Source: Nemophila menziesii (lineage: Eukaryota > Streptophyta > Magnoliopsida > Boraginales > Hydrophyllaceae). From it: a stretch of 64,000 nucleotides of DNA. Position 1 is the first letter of the stretch; each line of letters starts with the position of its first letter. The stretch covers positions 3,224,001-3,288,000 of the forward strand of contig JARWIR010000039.1 of assembly GCA_029959085.1 (NCBI GenBank). Direction: 5' to 3'. The position numbers were made by a program, and so were the translations under genes. A model generated the notes under the pieces. It saw only the letters and a list, made by a program, of their open reading frames with translations. It searched no databases and had not been told where the DNA came from. Below, one piece after another: positions 21,135 through 31,658 of the stretch.

Positions 21135-22672
21135 TGGTGTCTCCCTATTTTTAATGAATTAATCTAGTTTGGAGACATCATTTTAGGTGTATTTAATAGG
21201 ATATAGGTAGATTTTTACGTGATTTATTACATTTTTTTATTTCTTGTCTTGATTTGATTATTTATTATTTTTAGAGCATATTGGTTTTAATTTGTTTATT
21301 TAGTGTGAAGTTTTAAAGATATATGGAAAGCAATTAGATGTCAAATAAATTCTAAATAATAAAGGAAAGAGGATATGCATGAAAATTGGAGATAACGGAA
21401 GTAAATGATAAGTATGGAAAGATAAAGTTGCCAAATAAATCTAAATTCCAGCAGCTACGTCTATTAAATTGATCATAACTCAAAAACGGCCAGGAATTTG
21501 GAAGAATGGTCTGAAGCAAAGTGATAGAGATTTTCGAGGCGATCGGTTTCGATATAAAGAACGCGTAAACCGGAGCTGTATTGAAGAAGTTACGGCCAAA
21601 ACAAAAAAAAAATTTATTACATTTTCTATACTTTAGGGTTACGAATTTGAGTTGGGCTAGAAATCCAATACTTGTCTTCCACTCCAAGAAAACATTTTTG
21701 GGTTTCCTATACCCTATAAATACACCCTTTAATCAGTAGAAACACATCCTTGGCCAATCCTTAAGTCAAGAAGAAGCTTACAACACGAGAAGAGAAGTCT
21801 GGAAGGAGTTGGACACCATATTATGTCTTCACAAGCCTTCGGATTTGTAATTGTGTTCTTTTCTTTCTTTAGTATGAATTAATTTACATTTAGCTTGAGA
21901 TTTAGCATATATGTATGAACCCTAGACTTGTTTTACATCTATCTAATTTGGGATACATTCATATTTAAATTGAATTCATGTTTTATTCTCTGTTTTATGT
22001 GCTTTGATGTATTGTCTGTTTTCCGTACGAGGGCCCGCGTATAGGATTACATTAATAGTATTTAGATGGTCACCCAAAAGGGGTGTCTAATTATTGAAAC
22101 ACCACATAAACGTCTAGTATAAGGTAGTAATCCTGACAAGATTTGCCTAACTAGATAATCATTAGGGTTTGATTTAATCACCAATCATCATTAGAAGGCC
22201 AGTCTTACTTAGGAACCTAGTGGCATAGGAACACCCTAATTATTTCCCCTCGTGATTGTAAGTTCGCCTCCCTAGTTCGCTCTCCGAGGATAGGGAGGAA
22301 TTTAGAATCCTCGTTATTGCGATTCTACATAATTACCCTTACATGTTTAGTTTCTCAAGCTAAACTCTCATACTATATTCTCGTCGCATTTAATTTTCTC
22401 TTTAATTTAATTAGTTAAATTTTCTATTTACAGAAACCAACAAAAAAATCTCTTTAATCTTTTACTTTCTTGCGTATTAATTAATTAAGCTTTTATATTT
22501 GCACTTGATAATCTGCATAAGTTCCCTCTAACTTTTGCATTCTTTGAGGAATGAATCTTATTTATCATTACAACTTGCATACGTCCCGTAATATTAGTAG
22601 TACCGTGCTAGGCTAGGTGTCTATTTTTGCACTTATTGATATCATATTTTTATCACACCCTAGTCCACACCA
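21135..22672 (+). repeat. Element B 5' LTR
   Basis: 1,538 bp, starting TGGTGTCTCC (a G for A change from the family TGATGTCTCC) and ending CACACCA. A promoter-like CCCTATAAATACACCC block is at about 21,710-21,726. Confidence 0.9.
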
Positions 22673-22678
22673 AGTTTT

Positions 22679-22696
22679 TGGTGCTATTGTCGGTGA
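22679..22696 (+). promoter_or_regulatory. Primer-binding site (decayed), element B
   Basis: TGGTGCTATTGTCGGTGA, six bases after the LTR. It aligns with the tRNA-Asp complement TGGCGCCGTTGCCGGGGA at most positions, with substitutions that mostly look like C-to-T or G-to-A decay. Confidence 0.7.
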
Positions 22697-22782
22697 CTAC
22701 ATCGTTAGTCCTTGTGCATTTATTTAGTGCTTTTATTTTAGTTAGTTCTATTTTAACCTTTTGTTTTTAGTTTTGTCTTTAC

Positions 22783-24827
22783 ATGTTTTTACAAATGGCA
22801 AGCCCGAGGAAACTTGATCTTCCCATCTTATTCAGAGTGGAACCTAGAGGAATCCGCACTCCAGAAATCCAAACTGCTAAATTTCGACTAAATCCAGGCA
22901 TAATAGTGCAATTTGTGAGTCATGGACAGTTTAGTGGTGCTGCACAACAAGATCTGGTCTGGTATGTTCAGACATTCATGCAGATTTGTGATGTTTATAT
23001 CATCAAAGGTGTTACAAAGGAGTAGATGTATTACGTTATGTTCCATTTATTTCTGACCGGAGGTTCAAGAAATTGGTACGATTCCCAACATCTCGATGAT
23101 ATTCCAGACTGGGAAAACTCCAATAAAAATTTCTAGGTCGATTCTATTAGGTCAGTAGACGCTTAAAAGATATGTTGTAGCTTGAACAGTTTATGCAAGA
23201 AGAAGGGGAAAGTGTTGGTGAAGCATGGTTACGTTTTAACAAAAAGAAGGCAAGATGTCCATTCCATGTCTCTTCGCCAGTATATTATTTGACCATGTTC
23301 TATGGAGGACTCAATGACGAGTCTAAAGTAAAAGCAAATTTGTTAGGAGATAGAAGTTTTGTATTACTAGATCCCGAAGAAGCTCATACTATCTTGGAAA
23401 AAGTTCTTGAAACCGAAAGAAGTTGGCCGTTAGAATTAGAAAAACATGAAGAGACCTCAGAATCTATAAGGCTCGAATAATTAAAACAACAACTCAAGGA
23501 ATTACGAGAACAAGCGCGCACAATAGCTTAGGTAAATCTAGTACATACGTTACCTTCATGTCCTGGTTGTGGAGCAAGGAATCATTTGTGGGAGAATTGT
23601 ATGAATAATCCAGCTTCGATTTTCTTCGTATGTCATCAAAGAAACTGTTATTCTAATGGTTATTATCATCCTCAAGGAAATTACGCTAATTATCAGTCCC
23701 CACAGAATCAAAATTGGGTTAGAAATCAAGATACTTACTATCAAACTCGACCTCAATCTTACTATCCGCCACAACTCATCTATCAAGAAGCGCCAATTTA
23801 TACAGAAGCTTATCAAGAACCACCTCAATATCCAACGCAACAAACTACGCAAGAACAACCTTCGAGTTTGGATTCAAGTATGGCTGAGATGATGAAACTA
23901 GTTGAAGAAAATATGAAGATGGGCCAGCGAAGACTCCAAACCCAATCCAAGGTAATTAAGAATCTCGAGCATACACTATCACAAATGGAGAGTACACTTC
24001 AAAACAGGCCAGAAGGGCAACTCCCATGTGATACTATTGCTCCCAAAGATGATGCTTGTCATGCTGATGAGTTAAGAAGTGGAAAACAACTACCTCCGCC
24101 TAGAGTAGAAGAAACAGAACCAACCTCTATTCCTGAAAAAGTGGTTGAAGAAACAATAGAAGACAAGGTTGAAGAGGTAGTTGAACCAAAGAGTGTCACA
24201 GAGAAGACACCAGAAAAGAAGAAAATCACAGTGAAAACTAATACACGTCCTCCTCCACCATACCCATCACATGTCAAAAAGAAGAACAATGAAAAACAAT
24301 TCAAGAAGTTCCTTGACATGGTGAGCAAGCTAGATATTAATATTTTGTTTGTAGAAGCTCTCAAGAAAATGCCAAAATATCTGAAATTCATGAAGGACAT
24401 TCTTTCTAACAAACAAAGTTTAGAAACTAGGGAGACGATTGGACTACCAGAGGAGTGTAGTGTTATTTGTCAAGGCAAGTTGCCACCAAAGCTACAAGAT
24501 CCCGGAAGTTTTACGATTCCCATTGCTATTGGAGAAAGTTGGACCGGGAAAGCATTATGTGATTTAGGCGCGAGTATCAATCTCATGACAAACTCCCTGT
24601 TCGAGAATCTCAACATAGGAGAGGTAGTACTCACTTCAGTGGTATTGCAAATGGCGGATCGCTCTCTCTCCCAACCAGTAGGTAAAATTGAAGATGTTTT
24701 AGTTAAAGCTGTTAGTTTTATATTTCCTAGTGATTTTATTATTCTTGACTACGACGCGGATAAAAATGACCCAATCATCTTGGGTAGACCATTCTTAGCC
24801 TCTTCAGCGCTTGAAGTTATACCATGA
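22783..24827 (+). pseudogene. Element B gag-protease
   Basis: Athila-type gag followed by an aspartic protease, with early stops (TAG at about 23,023 and 23,135, others near 23,164 and 23,480). Blocks: GIRTPEIQTAKF; capsid with EEGESVGEAWLRF and LTMFYGGLNDES; zinc knuckle CPGCGARNHLWENC (C-x2-C-x4-H-x4-C, intact, about 23,560-23,601); Q/Y-rich spacer; then a 413-codon open part (23,586-24,827) with PPPPYPSHVK, the FKKFLDMV block and protease [12 protein letters not shown] (active-site D at 24,561) and ILGRPFLAS. After PFLASS the sequence jumps to the end of pol out of frame and stops. Confidence 0.85.
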
Positions 24828-24905
24828 TAGTGAGATATTTGGACGAGAGGAGACGATCCATCTCGAAGAAAACGCTAAGCCCGAGGTACACGTCTAACTC
24901 AAAGA
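24812..24905 (+). pseudogene. Element B pol tail joined to protease
   Basis: In the frame one base off the protease, the sequence reads RLKLYHDSEIFGREE and then EENAKPE. It corresponds to the far C-terminus of pol in element D (HRLKIYHGGEDTNRLEDPH). The RT, RNase H and integrase coding region is therefore cut out exactly between protease and the last 35 or so codons. The GAGGTA...CGTCTAAC sequence that follows pol in all relatives continues unbroken. Confidence 0.75.
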
Positions 24906-25099
24906 CGTTAAACAAAAGTGCTCTTGGGAGACACCCCTTGTTTTAATTGCTTTCTAGTTAGTTTTATTAATGTAGTGTATATTATTAAGTTAGTATATAA
25001 TTTTAATGTGTTTACAAGCTAATAGGAGAGAAAGGTAGTGTGTTAATTGTGCAGGAAATGAGTTTGGGGTCAAACCAGGAAAAATTGGGAAAAATCTGA

Positions 25100-25425
25100 C
25101 TAGCTGACCGGCTGGCGGGTGAATTTGCCGGTATGCCGGTGAAGACACCGTGCCACGGTTTGCAAAATTAGGTTCCCTGCCGAGAGCTTGCTTTAAAAAA
25201 CCGTGGGCGCAAAGTGTCGACATGGTTTTAAAAATTGGTTGACCGGTATGCCGCCTATATCATCGGTATGCCGGCCTAGGAAAAACCGTACCACGGTTTC
25301 TGAAATTAGGTTTATTGCCGAGAGTAAGTATTAAAAACAGTGTTTGCTTTTGACGACATGGTTCATGACATCAGCGACCGGTATGCTCCCGATCTCACCG
25401 GCATGCCGGTCCGAGGCGGTTTGTG
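25100..25425 (+). repeat. Element B palindrome island
   Basis: Hairpin words CCGGTATGCCGG (25,128-25,139, with further CGGTATGCCG copies near 25,240 and 25,265 and a CCGGCATGCCGG near 25,399) alternate with ACCGTGCCACGGTTT (about 25,148) and ACCGTACCACGGTTT (about 25,287). Each of the latter is followed by TTAGGTT and TGCCGAGAG. This makes a loose tandem array with a period of about 140 bp. It stands at the same place as the islands of A, C, D and E. Confidence 0.8.
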
Positions 25426-25800
25426 AAGAGATTGTTACCTAATCAACTTCTTACCTTACCAAGATTAAAACCTAGTCTCTCGAATACGAATTTTTCAGAC
25501 CCAAACCTTATAAATACAGCTTGAAGCTTGTTTAAACCTCTACAACAAACACAACAACAACCATAAATTTTTCCTCCATCCTTCATCCTCCATAAACACA
25601 TATTCTTCATCAAATTCATAACACTACACCATAAAACACCACCAAAGATCATCAAGCTATCAAAAATTCTTCTAAGAACAATCAAGAAAACCTTCTTCTA
25701 CCATTAATAATCATTCATCCAAGCAAGAAACTCAAGTCACACCAATCTTACATAACTTTATTCTATACTTGGTGTAACTTGAGTTGTGGGTTAATCAGAG
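25426..25800 (+). other. Element B leader before the env-like remnant
   Basis: G-poor, C/A-rich sequence (many CATCAA, CCATAA and AACACAAC words) with a CCTTATAAATACAGC block at about 25,505. In element D the corresponding stretch sits just before the env-like start. It may be an untranslated leader, possibly of a subgenomic or spliced message; that is inference. Confidence 0.4.
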
Positions 25801-26241
25801 ATGACAAATAGTACGGATGCTATGTATTATAAGAGGAAGTGTGCAATATTATGGAAGAACAAGAATTTTCCTGGAGCCACAATTGAAAAGGCCATTGACC
25901 TTGATGAGCCTATTGAAAAGAAACCAAAGATAGAGGCACCAACACAACCACTACGAAAGAGATTAACAGCTAAAATGAGTGCACCACCAAGGCCTAAAGA
26001 AAAGATACCAATCCAAGATCAAAGTTCAGATATGCCACCAGAATGGACAATTAAATTAATGGATGGATTTAATTATATGAAGAAAGAATTTGTTGCATGT
26101 TGGGAGGAAATTGCAAAGATTAATCACGTATTAGATGAAGTAACTGAGAACTTGGATATTGATAATTCTTCTTCTTCTTCTTTGGAGGATGACTTGCTAG
26201 ATCTTTATGGCCAGGTACCCAGTTCTAATTCTGCTTCTTAA
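25801..26241 (+). CDS. Element B env-like ORF remnant, 146 codons
   Basis: Starts MTNST, like MTNRT and MTNKT at the starts of the env-like ORFs of D and F, and keeps a lysine/proline-rich N-terminal part (DLDEPIEKKPKIEAP). It ends with a helical stretch (EEIAKINHVLDEVTENLD) that matches the coiled C-terminus in D (ENQEKMIATLGNVTRELDL). The central domain present in D is deleted. The frame is open, ends in an acidic serine-rich tail and has no membrane segment. Function is unknown. Confidence 0.6.
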   Translation: MTNSTDAMYYKRKCAILWKNKNFPGATIEKAIDLDEPIEKKPKIEAPTQPLRKRLTAKMSAPPRPKEKIPIQDQSSDMPPEWTIKLMDGFNYMKKEFVACWEEIAKINHVLDEVTENLDIDNSSSSSLEDDLLDLYGQVPSSNSAS

Positions 26242-27749
26242 CGGCTTGTATGCATTAAGTAGTTTAGTTTAGTTTAATTTTAAATTTTATTGCTTTATTT
26301 AGTCTTTTTCGAGTCGTGGGGACACGACACACTTTTGAGTTGGGGGTGGGGATTCGATGTCCTCATATTCCTTTCTGTTTTCGCATAAAATTTAAAAAAG
26401 TTTAGGTTTGAATTGACATAGAATATATTGAACGTACCTATTTAGCATGATTTAATTAAGTTAATGATAGTAAGTAGTATGTTTTTTAAATGGTGTCACA
26501 AATATGTTTAGTATAAATGTATGAATATAGGAGATATAAGATAGAAAAGATTAATGAGCAATGCGTAAGAAGTCAAGTTGAAACTTAGGGAGAGTTATTT
26601 GGTGTGTAGAATGTAATGGTTTGAAATTAGTTAAAAACCCACTTGTCTATGAACTAATAGTGAAAAAGTAACGAAATATGGTAGTTAGAAAAGTGAATAA
26701 GACAGTTCTTTCATATTGAAGCCACCTGAAGTCTTTTTAGCTTTCTCACCCTTTTATTTGATTATTATTATTATTTATCCGTCTTAGCCCCTCTGAGCCT
26801 TTCTAAAGCCTTTTATTTAACCACATTATAAACCATACCCCTTAGTTTATAGGACTTATTCATATGACCCGCACTCGAATCATAAAACCTGAAACAAGTC
26901 GTTTTTAGAGCTTGAGTTTGGGTGGTGGGTTTCATCATTCGGATACATTGGGTTTGGAAATTGTAATTGTGATATGATTGATGATGAAAAAGTTATTATT
27001 GTAACCCTTTTCCGGGGTAATAGTAAATGAAAAAAACTGAAAAACATGAAAAGAAATAATTATATATGAAAAAAATAGCGTGATATCTCCACATTAAAAA
27101 TAGAGTCATGGCTATACAAAAGAAAAAAGAGTTATATGAAAAGATTGAAAAATATTTGTACCAGCAAAGTGGAATTTGTATATCATCATAAAAAAGGCTT
27201 TTACTTGGGTTATTTTGGGATGCAAACAAAGACATAAAAAATTAGATTGAGTGAGAACATCTTCGAGTGAAACTCAAGCTCTAGGGCGATTCGTTGATGG
27301 AATGTGAGGAGAGAGCCAAAAGCTCACTATTCATTATCCAAATATACCACACCGTCCCTAAGCCACATTATAACCGTAAAGACCTTAGGATTTCTAGCTA
27401 CTTGGTGGAGAAATAATGGAGCTATTAGGTTGTAGGTGAGTGGACCATTGGATGCTATATTAGGACCTATGAACAACCTATAGACTAGTCATTAACATGA
27501 ACTGAGTTGAAATCTCTCCTTATGGCATTGCGAAGTTAATCTGGACTTGAATTTGTGGAATGTTAATTATATGTATATTAAGCACATGTGTGCATTATTT
27601 ATTTAGCATTACTACATGAGACTTTTTATATATTTTTGCTCCTGGATCATTCATTGTGTTCTATTCAACTTCTCCTCCTACTTCTTCTTCTCTACTATTT
27701 GACTACCTAACTGTTCTTTATTTTTATTTTATCGGGACGATACAACTTT
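26242..27749 (+). other. Element B 3' noncoding region
   Basis: No coding sequence. It contains conserved phrases also found in elements D and E: TCGTGGGGACACG, GTCTTAGCCCCTCTGAGCC, the CCGGGGTAATAGT-like motif near 27,010, and the CAAAAGCTCACT block near 27,320. Conservation in non-autonomous copies suggests a cis-acting role, but none is demonstrated. Confidence 0.5.
26337..26352 (+). promoter_or_regulatory. Internal (second) polypurine tract, element B
   Basis: GAGTTGGGGGTGGGGA closely copies the main polypurine tract GAGTTGGGGGTCT and is followed by TTCGATGTCCTCAT, which resembles the LTR start. Copies sit at matching places in E (56,860) and D (50,301-50,320). It could be a central-type second plus-strand primer site; that is inference. 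Confidence 0.5.
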
Positions 27750-27762
27750 GAGTTGGGGGTCT
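27750..27762 (+). promoter_or_regulatory. Polypurine tract, element B
   Basis: GAGTTGGGGGTCT lies immediately before the 3' LTR start TGATGTCTCC, where plus-strand DNA synthesis would be primed. Confidence 0.85.
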
Positions 27763-29313
27763 TGATGTCTCCCTATTTGTGATGAATTAATCTAGCTTGG
27801 AGACATCATTTTAGGTGTATTTAATAGGATATAGGTCGATTTTTACGTGATTTATTACATTTTCTTATTTCTTGTCTTGATTTGATTATTTATTATTTTT
27901 ACAGCATATTGGGTTTAATTTGTTTATTTAGTGTGAAGTTTTAAAGATATATGAAAACCAATTAGATGTCAAATCAATTCTAAAATATAAAGAAAAGAGG
28001 ATATGCATGGAAATTGGAGATAAAGTAAGTAAATGATAAGTATGGAAAGATAAAGTCGCTAAATAAATCTGAATTCCAGTGATCATAACTCTAAAACGGC
28101 TTGGAATTTGGAAGAATGGTCTAAAGGAAAGTGATAGAGCTTTCTAATACGATCAGTTTCGATATAAAGAACGCGTAAATCGGATCTGTATTGAAGAAGT
28201 TACGGCCAAAACAAAACAACAACAGTTTATTACCTTTTCTATACTTTAGGTTATGAATTTGAGTTGGGCTAGAAGTCCAATACTTTTCTTCCGCTCCAAG
28301 AAAATGTTTTCGGGTTTCCTATACCCTATAAATACACCCTTTAATCAGTAGAAACACAACATTGGCCAATCCTTAAGCCAAGAAGAAGCTTACAACACGA
28401 GAAGAGAAGTCTGGAAGGAGCTGGACACCATATTATGTCTTCACAAGCCTTCGAATTTGTAATTTTTTTTTTCTTTAGTATGAAATAATTTACTTTTAGC
28501 TTGAGATTTAGCATATATGTATGAACCCTAGACTTGTTTTACATCAATCTAATTTGGGATACCTTTGTATTTAAATTGAATTCATGTTTTATTCTCTGTT
28601 TGATGTGCTTTGATGTATTGTCTGTTTTCCTTACGAGGGCCCGCGTATAGGATTACGTTAATAATAGTTAGATGGTCACCCGGAAGGGGTGTCTAATTAT
28701 TGAAACACCACATAAACGTCTACTATACGGTATTAATCCTGACACGATTTGCCTGACTAGATAATCATTAGGCTTTGATTTAATTACCAATCATCATTAG
28801 AAGACCAGTCTTACTTAGGAACCTAGTGGCGTAGGAACTCCCTAATTACGTCCCCTTGTGATTGTGAGGTCACCGCCCTAGTTCCCTCTCTAGGGATAGG
28901 GAGGAATTTTGAATCCTGGTTATTGCAATTCTACATAATTCACCCTTACATGTTTAGAATAAACAAGGCTAGTGGAGATTACTTGCTAGTTTCTCGAGCT
29001 AAACTCTCATACTATCTTCTCGTCGTATTTAATTTTATGTCTTTAATTTATTTAGTTTAATTTTCTATTTACAAATACCAACAAAAAAATCTCTTTAGTC
29101 TTTTACTTTCTTGCATATTAATTAATCTAACTTTTATATTTTCACTTGATAATTTGCATAAGTTCTCTCGAACTTTCGCAGTCTCTGAGAAACAAATCTT
29201 ATTTATCACTAAAACATGCATATGTCCTGTAATATTTGCAATACCGTGCTAGGCTAGGGTGTCTATTTTGTACTTATTCATATCATATTTTTATCACACC
29301 TTAGTCCACACCA
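27763..29313 (+). repeat. Element B 3' LTR
   Basis: 1,551 bp, TGATGTCTCC...CACACCA, collinear with the 5' LTR. Differences include a missing stretch near 28,075 and several small indels. Confidence 0.9.
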
Positions 29314-29318
29314 TATCT
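29314..29318. repeat. Target-site duplication, right copy (element B)
   Basis: TATCT, identical to 21,130-21,134. LINE4 coding sequence resumes directly after it. Confidence 0.9.
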
Positions 29319-30140
29319 CACATTAATTAAACTAATCAGCCTGAATTGCTTAATATATTCTGGATTTACCAACTTAGGGGTAAGATGAACAAGTGTACCC
29401 AGAATGTCTCTCAGAAATCTACCTTCCACAAAAGTGGTTCTTATTGTAGCACATATAGAGGGCCCAACTATATCCCAACATTTTCTGATAGAAGCCTGCT
29501 GTTATTCCGTCCAGACCCGGAGCTTTATACGGCGATATTTGAAACACAACTATAAAGAGCTCTTCATCTGAGACTTCCACTCGCAAGGACTCAATCTCAC
29601 TTGCCAAGAGTACGGGAAGGCGAGGTAACTCAAAATGCATCGGGGCAACGTCATCAAGCGAAAATAGATACTCATAAAACATTATTACCCAAGTCTTCTC
29701 ATATCGTCAATCCACTCATGACTATCATCTCCCAAACGCAACTCGCCATTCTTACCCTTCTTCACTTGCGCTGCCCACTGATCGAATTTTGTATTTCTTT
29801 TACCTGAATTAATCAAATCTGTATGAGCTCGTTGAAACCAATGTAACTCCTCTTGTTCAAGAACTCTCTTGTACACTACATTTAACCTTGACTCTAACCT
29901 TACAAGCAACGCGTTATACGACTGTTGTAAAGCCTTTTGAAAACCCAAGATCCTTGTTAACAGTCTATTCTTACATTTAAATATATCCCCAAAAATATCA
30001 ACCTTCCAACCTTCCAACTCTCCAACTCTTCCCTCACAACCCCAATGTTCTTCCCCATACATTTACCTTCCTTACTACATTTCTTTTTTATTATATGCCT
30101 CAAGTTAGCGGGTACTCGTTCCAGCATGTTCTTAATCATG
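29319..30140 (-). pseudogene. LINE4 ORF2 pseudogene, N-terminal RT part
   Basis: On the minus strand, 29,685-30,062 reads as the pre-RT region of plant LINEs (VDIFGDIFKCKNRLL, then VLEQEELHWFQRAHTDLI, then GKRNTKFD). 29,419-29,682 is the RT start (ISPYKAPGLDGITAGFYQK). It continues to FRLISLINV at the element B boundary. No endonuclease is seen upstream, so the copy is 5'-truncated at about 30,140. Confidence 0.8.
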
Positions 30141-30142
30141 AT

Positions 30143-30454
30143 CTAAGTAGGGAGATTTGTAATTTTATAGTCTATGAAATTGTAAAAATCCAGAATCTCG
30201 AAATGTAAAACTATCCTTCCATAAGTTTGATTTCTAAGGTTTATTATTTTCAATTTAATTGCAATGTACCCACTACCATTTATATCGGGAATAAATACTT
30301 GAGTTAGATTTGAGACTTTTCCCAAAAACTTATTGTGCGTTTGTTGATTCCATCTTTTTGCAAAAAATAAACTCATAGTTTCTTGAAATTCATCTAGATT
30401 AAGCTCGCTACTCTCCTTAGTAGCTTCAGATTCACTCGTAACATTCCATAACAT
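30143..30454 (-). CDS. Unrecognised ORF, 103 codons
   Basis: An open frame on the minus strand just upstream of the LINE4 5' end. Its composition is normal for protein (FFAKRWNQQTHNKFLG, later LTQVFIPDINGSGYIA), unlike the low-complexity ORFs around it. I recognise no family. Upstream on the same strand (about 30,590-30,720) another protein-like stretch occurs (YIDSEDASMLFSRSHRHEVH). The two may be exons of a decayed gene into which LINE4 inserted, or chance frames. Confidence 0.25.
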   Translation of the reverse strand: MLWNVTSESEATKESSELNLDEFQETMSLFFAKRWNQQTHNKFLGKVSNLTQVFIPDINGSGYIAIKLKIINLRNQTYGRIVLHFEILDFYNFIDYKITNLPT

Positions 30455-31626
30455 AGTTATTCAATAAAGCTCGAAAAAAATCAAGTTAAGATTTTTACCA
30501 TCATCGATCTTCTCTCTACCTCGAAAGCTCGCGTAGGGAACCAAGGAAGACCCGCTTCAATTATTATATAATAGATATCATCTATCCATTTTTTAGAAGG
30601 ATTGGAGCTCTGGGTTTACCCGTGACATGAGGTCCACATGATCCATGCACTTCGTGTCGATGGCTTCTAGAAAATAACATCGATGCATCTTCGGAGTCAA
30701 TATATTTGAGCGAAGGCCCAAATTGTTGTTTGATTTGGAAATCGTAATCATGAGAAAACTCTCCAACCTCTCTCTATCTCATTTGATTAAAAACTATCGA
30801 CCTAACCCTACAATTAGATAAGAGATTAAATAGTGTTTAATATGTCGATTTTAATTACTCTTTTAATATATAATTATTAAGATAATATTTTATTTTAATA
30901 TCAAACTCATTAGGATTAAAATTCCTGAACATTAATATTAGACCCTTTAGAATAAATAATCATTAATAATATTAATCACTATTATAAATAATACTATGGG
31001 TAATATAAAAATAATCAATATGTTATAATTGATTATTACTCATGTAAAGTAAGGTAAACTGTATAAAATATTTTATAATAAACTACTCTATTCTATTTTC
31101 AAAATTCTAAAAAGTGCACCATATCAGAAACTAACATAAATTAATTGTAATCTAGCAGATGAAATGTATACGTTAAGCCAAAAATTGGATATTGAGTTTA
31201 AACTTGTAGTCTAAAAAATTTGAATATTTTTTTGTAATATTCATAGATTGTGACGTGTTTACACTTTAATACTCATTCAATGGTTTTACATTAACAAAAA
31301 AATGACATAAGTCCTCACTAATAAATCCTTGAAATGAAGAAGGTAATATTGATGTTAAGGTAGCTTATGTTTTAAAATGTTATTTCATTTTTCTTTCATA
31401 ATAATTATATTTTTATTATATAAATATTTTTTATAAAATATTTTGCTATGTTAAATATTTATTGAAAATATAAATTTTAATATTTTAATACGGGTAATAG
31501 TAAAAAAATTGTATAAAAACGTCTTAATATTTTAACTAAAGAAATATTTGTAAGTGGATAAATTTTGTGAAATAAATGAAGTAATATTTGACAAATCAAG
31601 AACCAAGTTGGTTGTGATATATGTTG

Positions 31627-31630
<4 letters not shown>

Positions 31631-31657
<27 letters not shown>

Positions 31658-31658
31658 T
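31631..31658. repeat. (TA)n microsatellite
   Basis: About 14 uninterrupted TA units. Confidence 0.95.

Larger units (their letters stand above)
21135..29313 (+). mobile_element. Element B: complete non-autonomous Athila-like retrotransposon
   Basis: An 8,179-bp element with two LTRs and a perfect 5-bp duplication TATCT, inserted in minus-strand LINE4. Order: 5' LTR, primer site, gag-protease, short pol tail, palindrome island, 146-codon env-like remnant, internal polypurine tract, polypurine tract, 3' LTR. RT, RNase H and integrase are missing, with a clean join inside the protease-to-pol-tail region, so it must have depended on another element's enzymes. The LTRs are clearly alike but differ by many substitutions and small indels, so the insertion is not recent. 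Confidence 0.9.
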
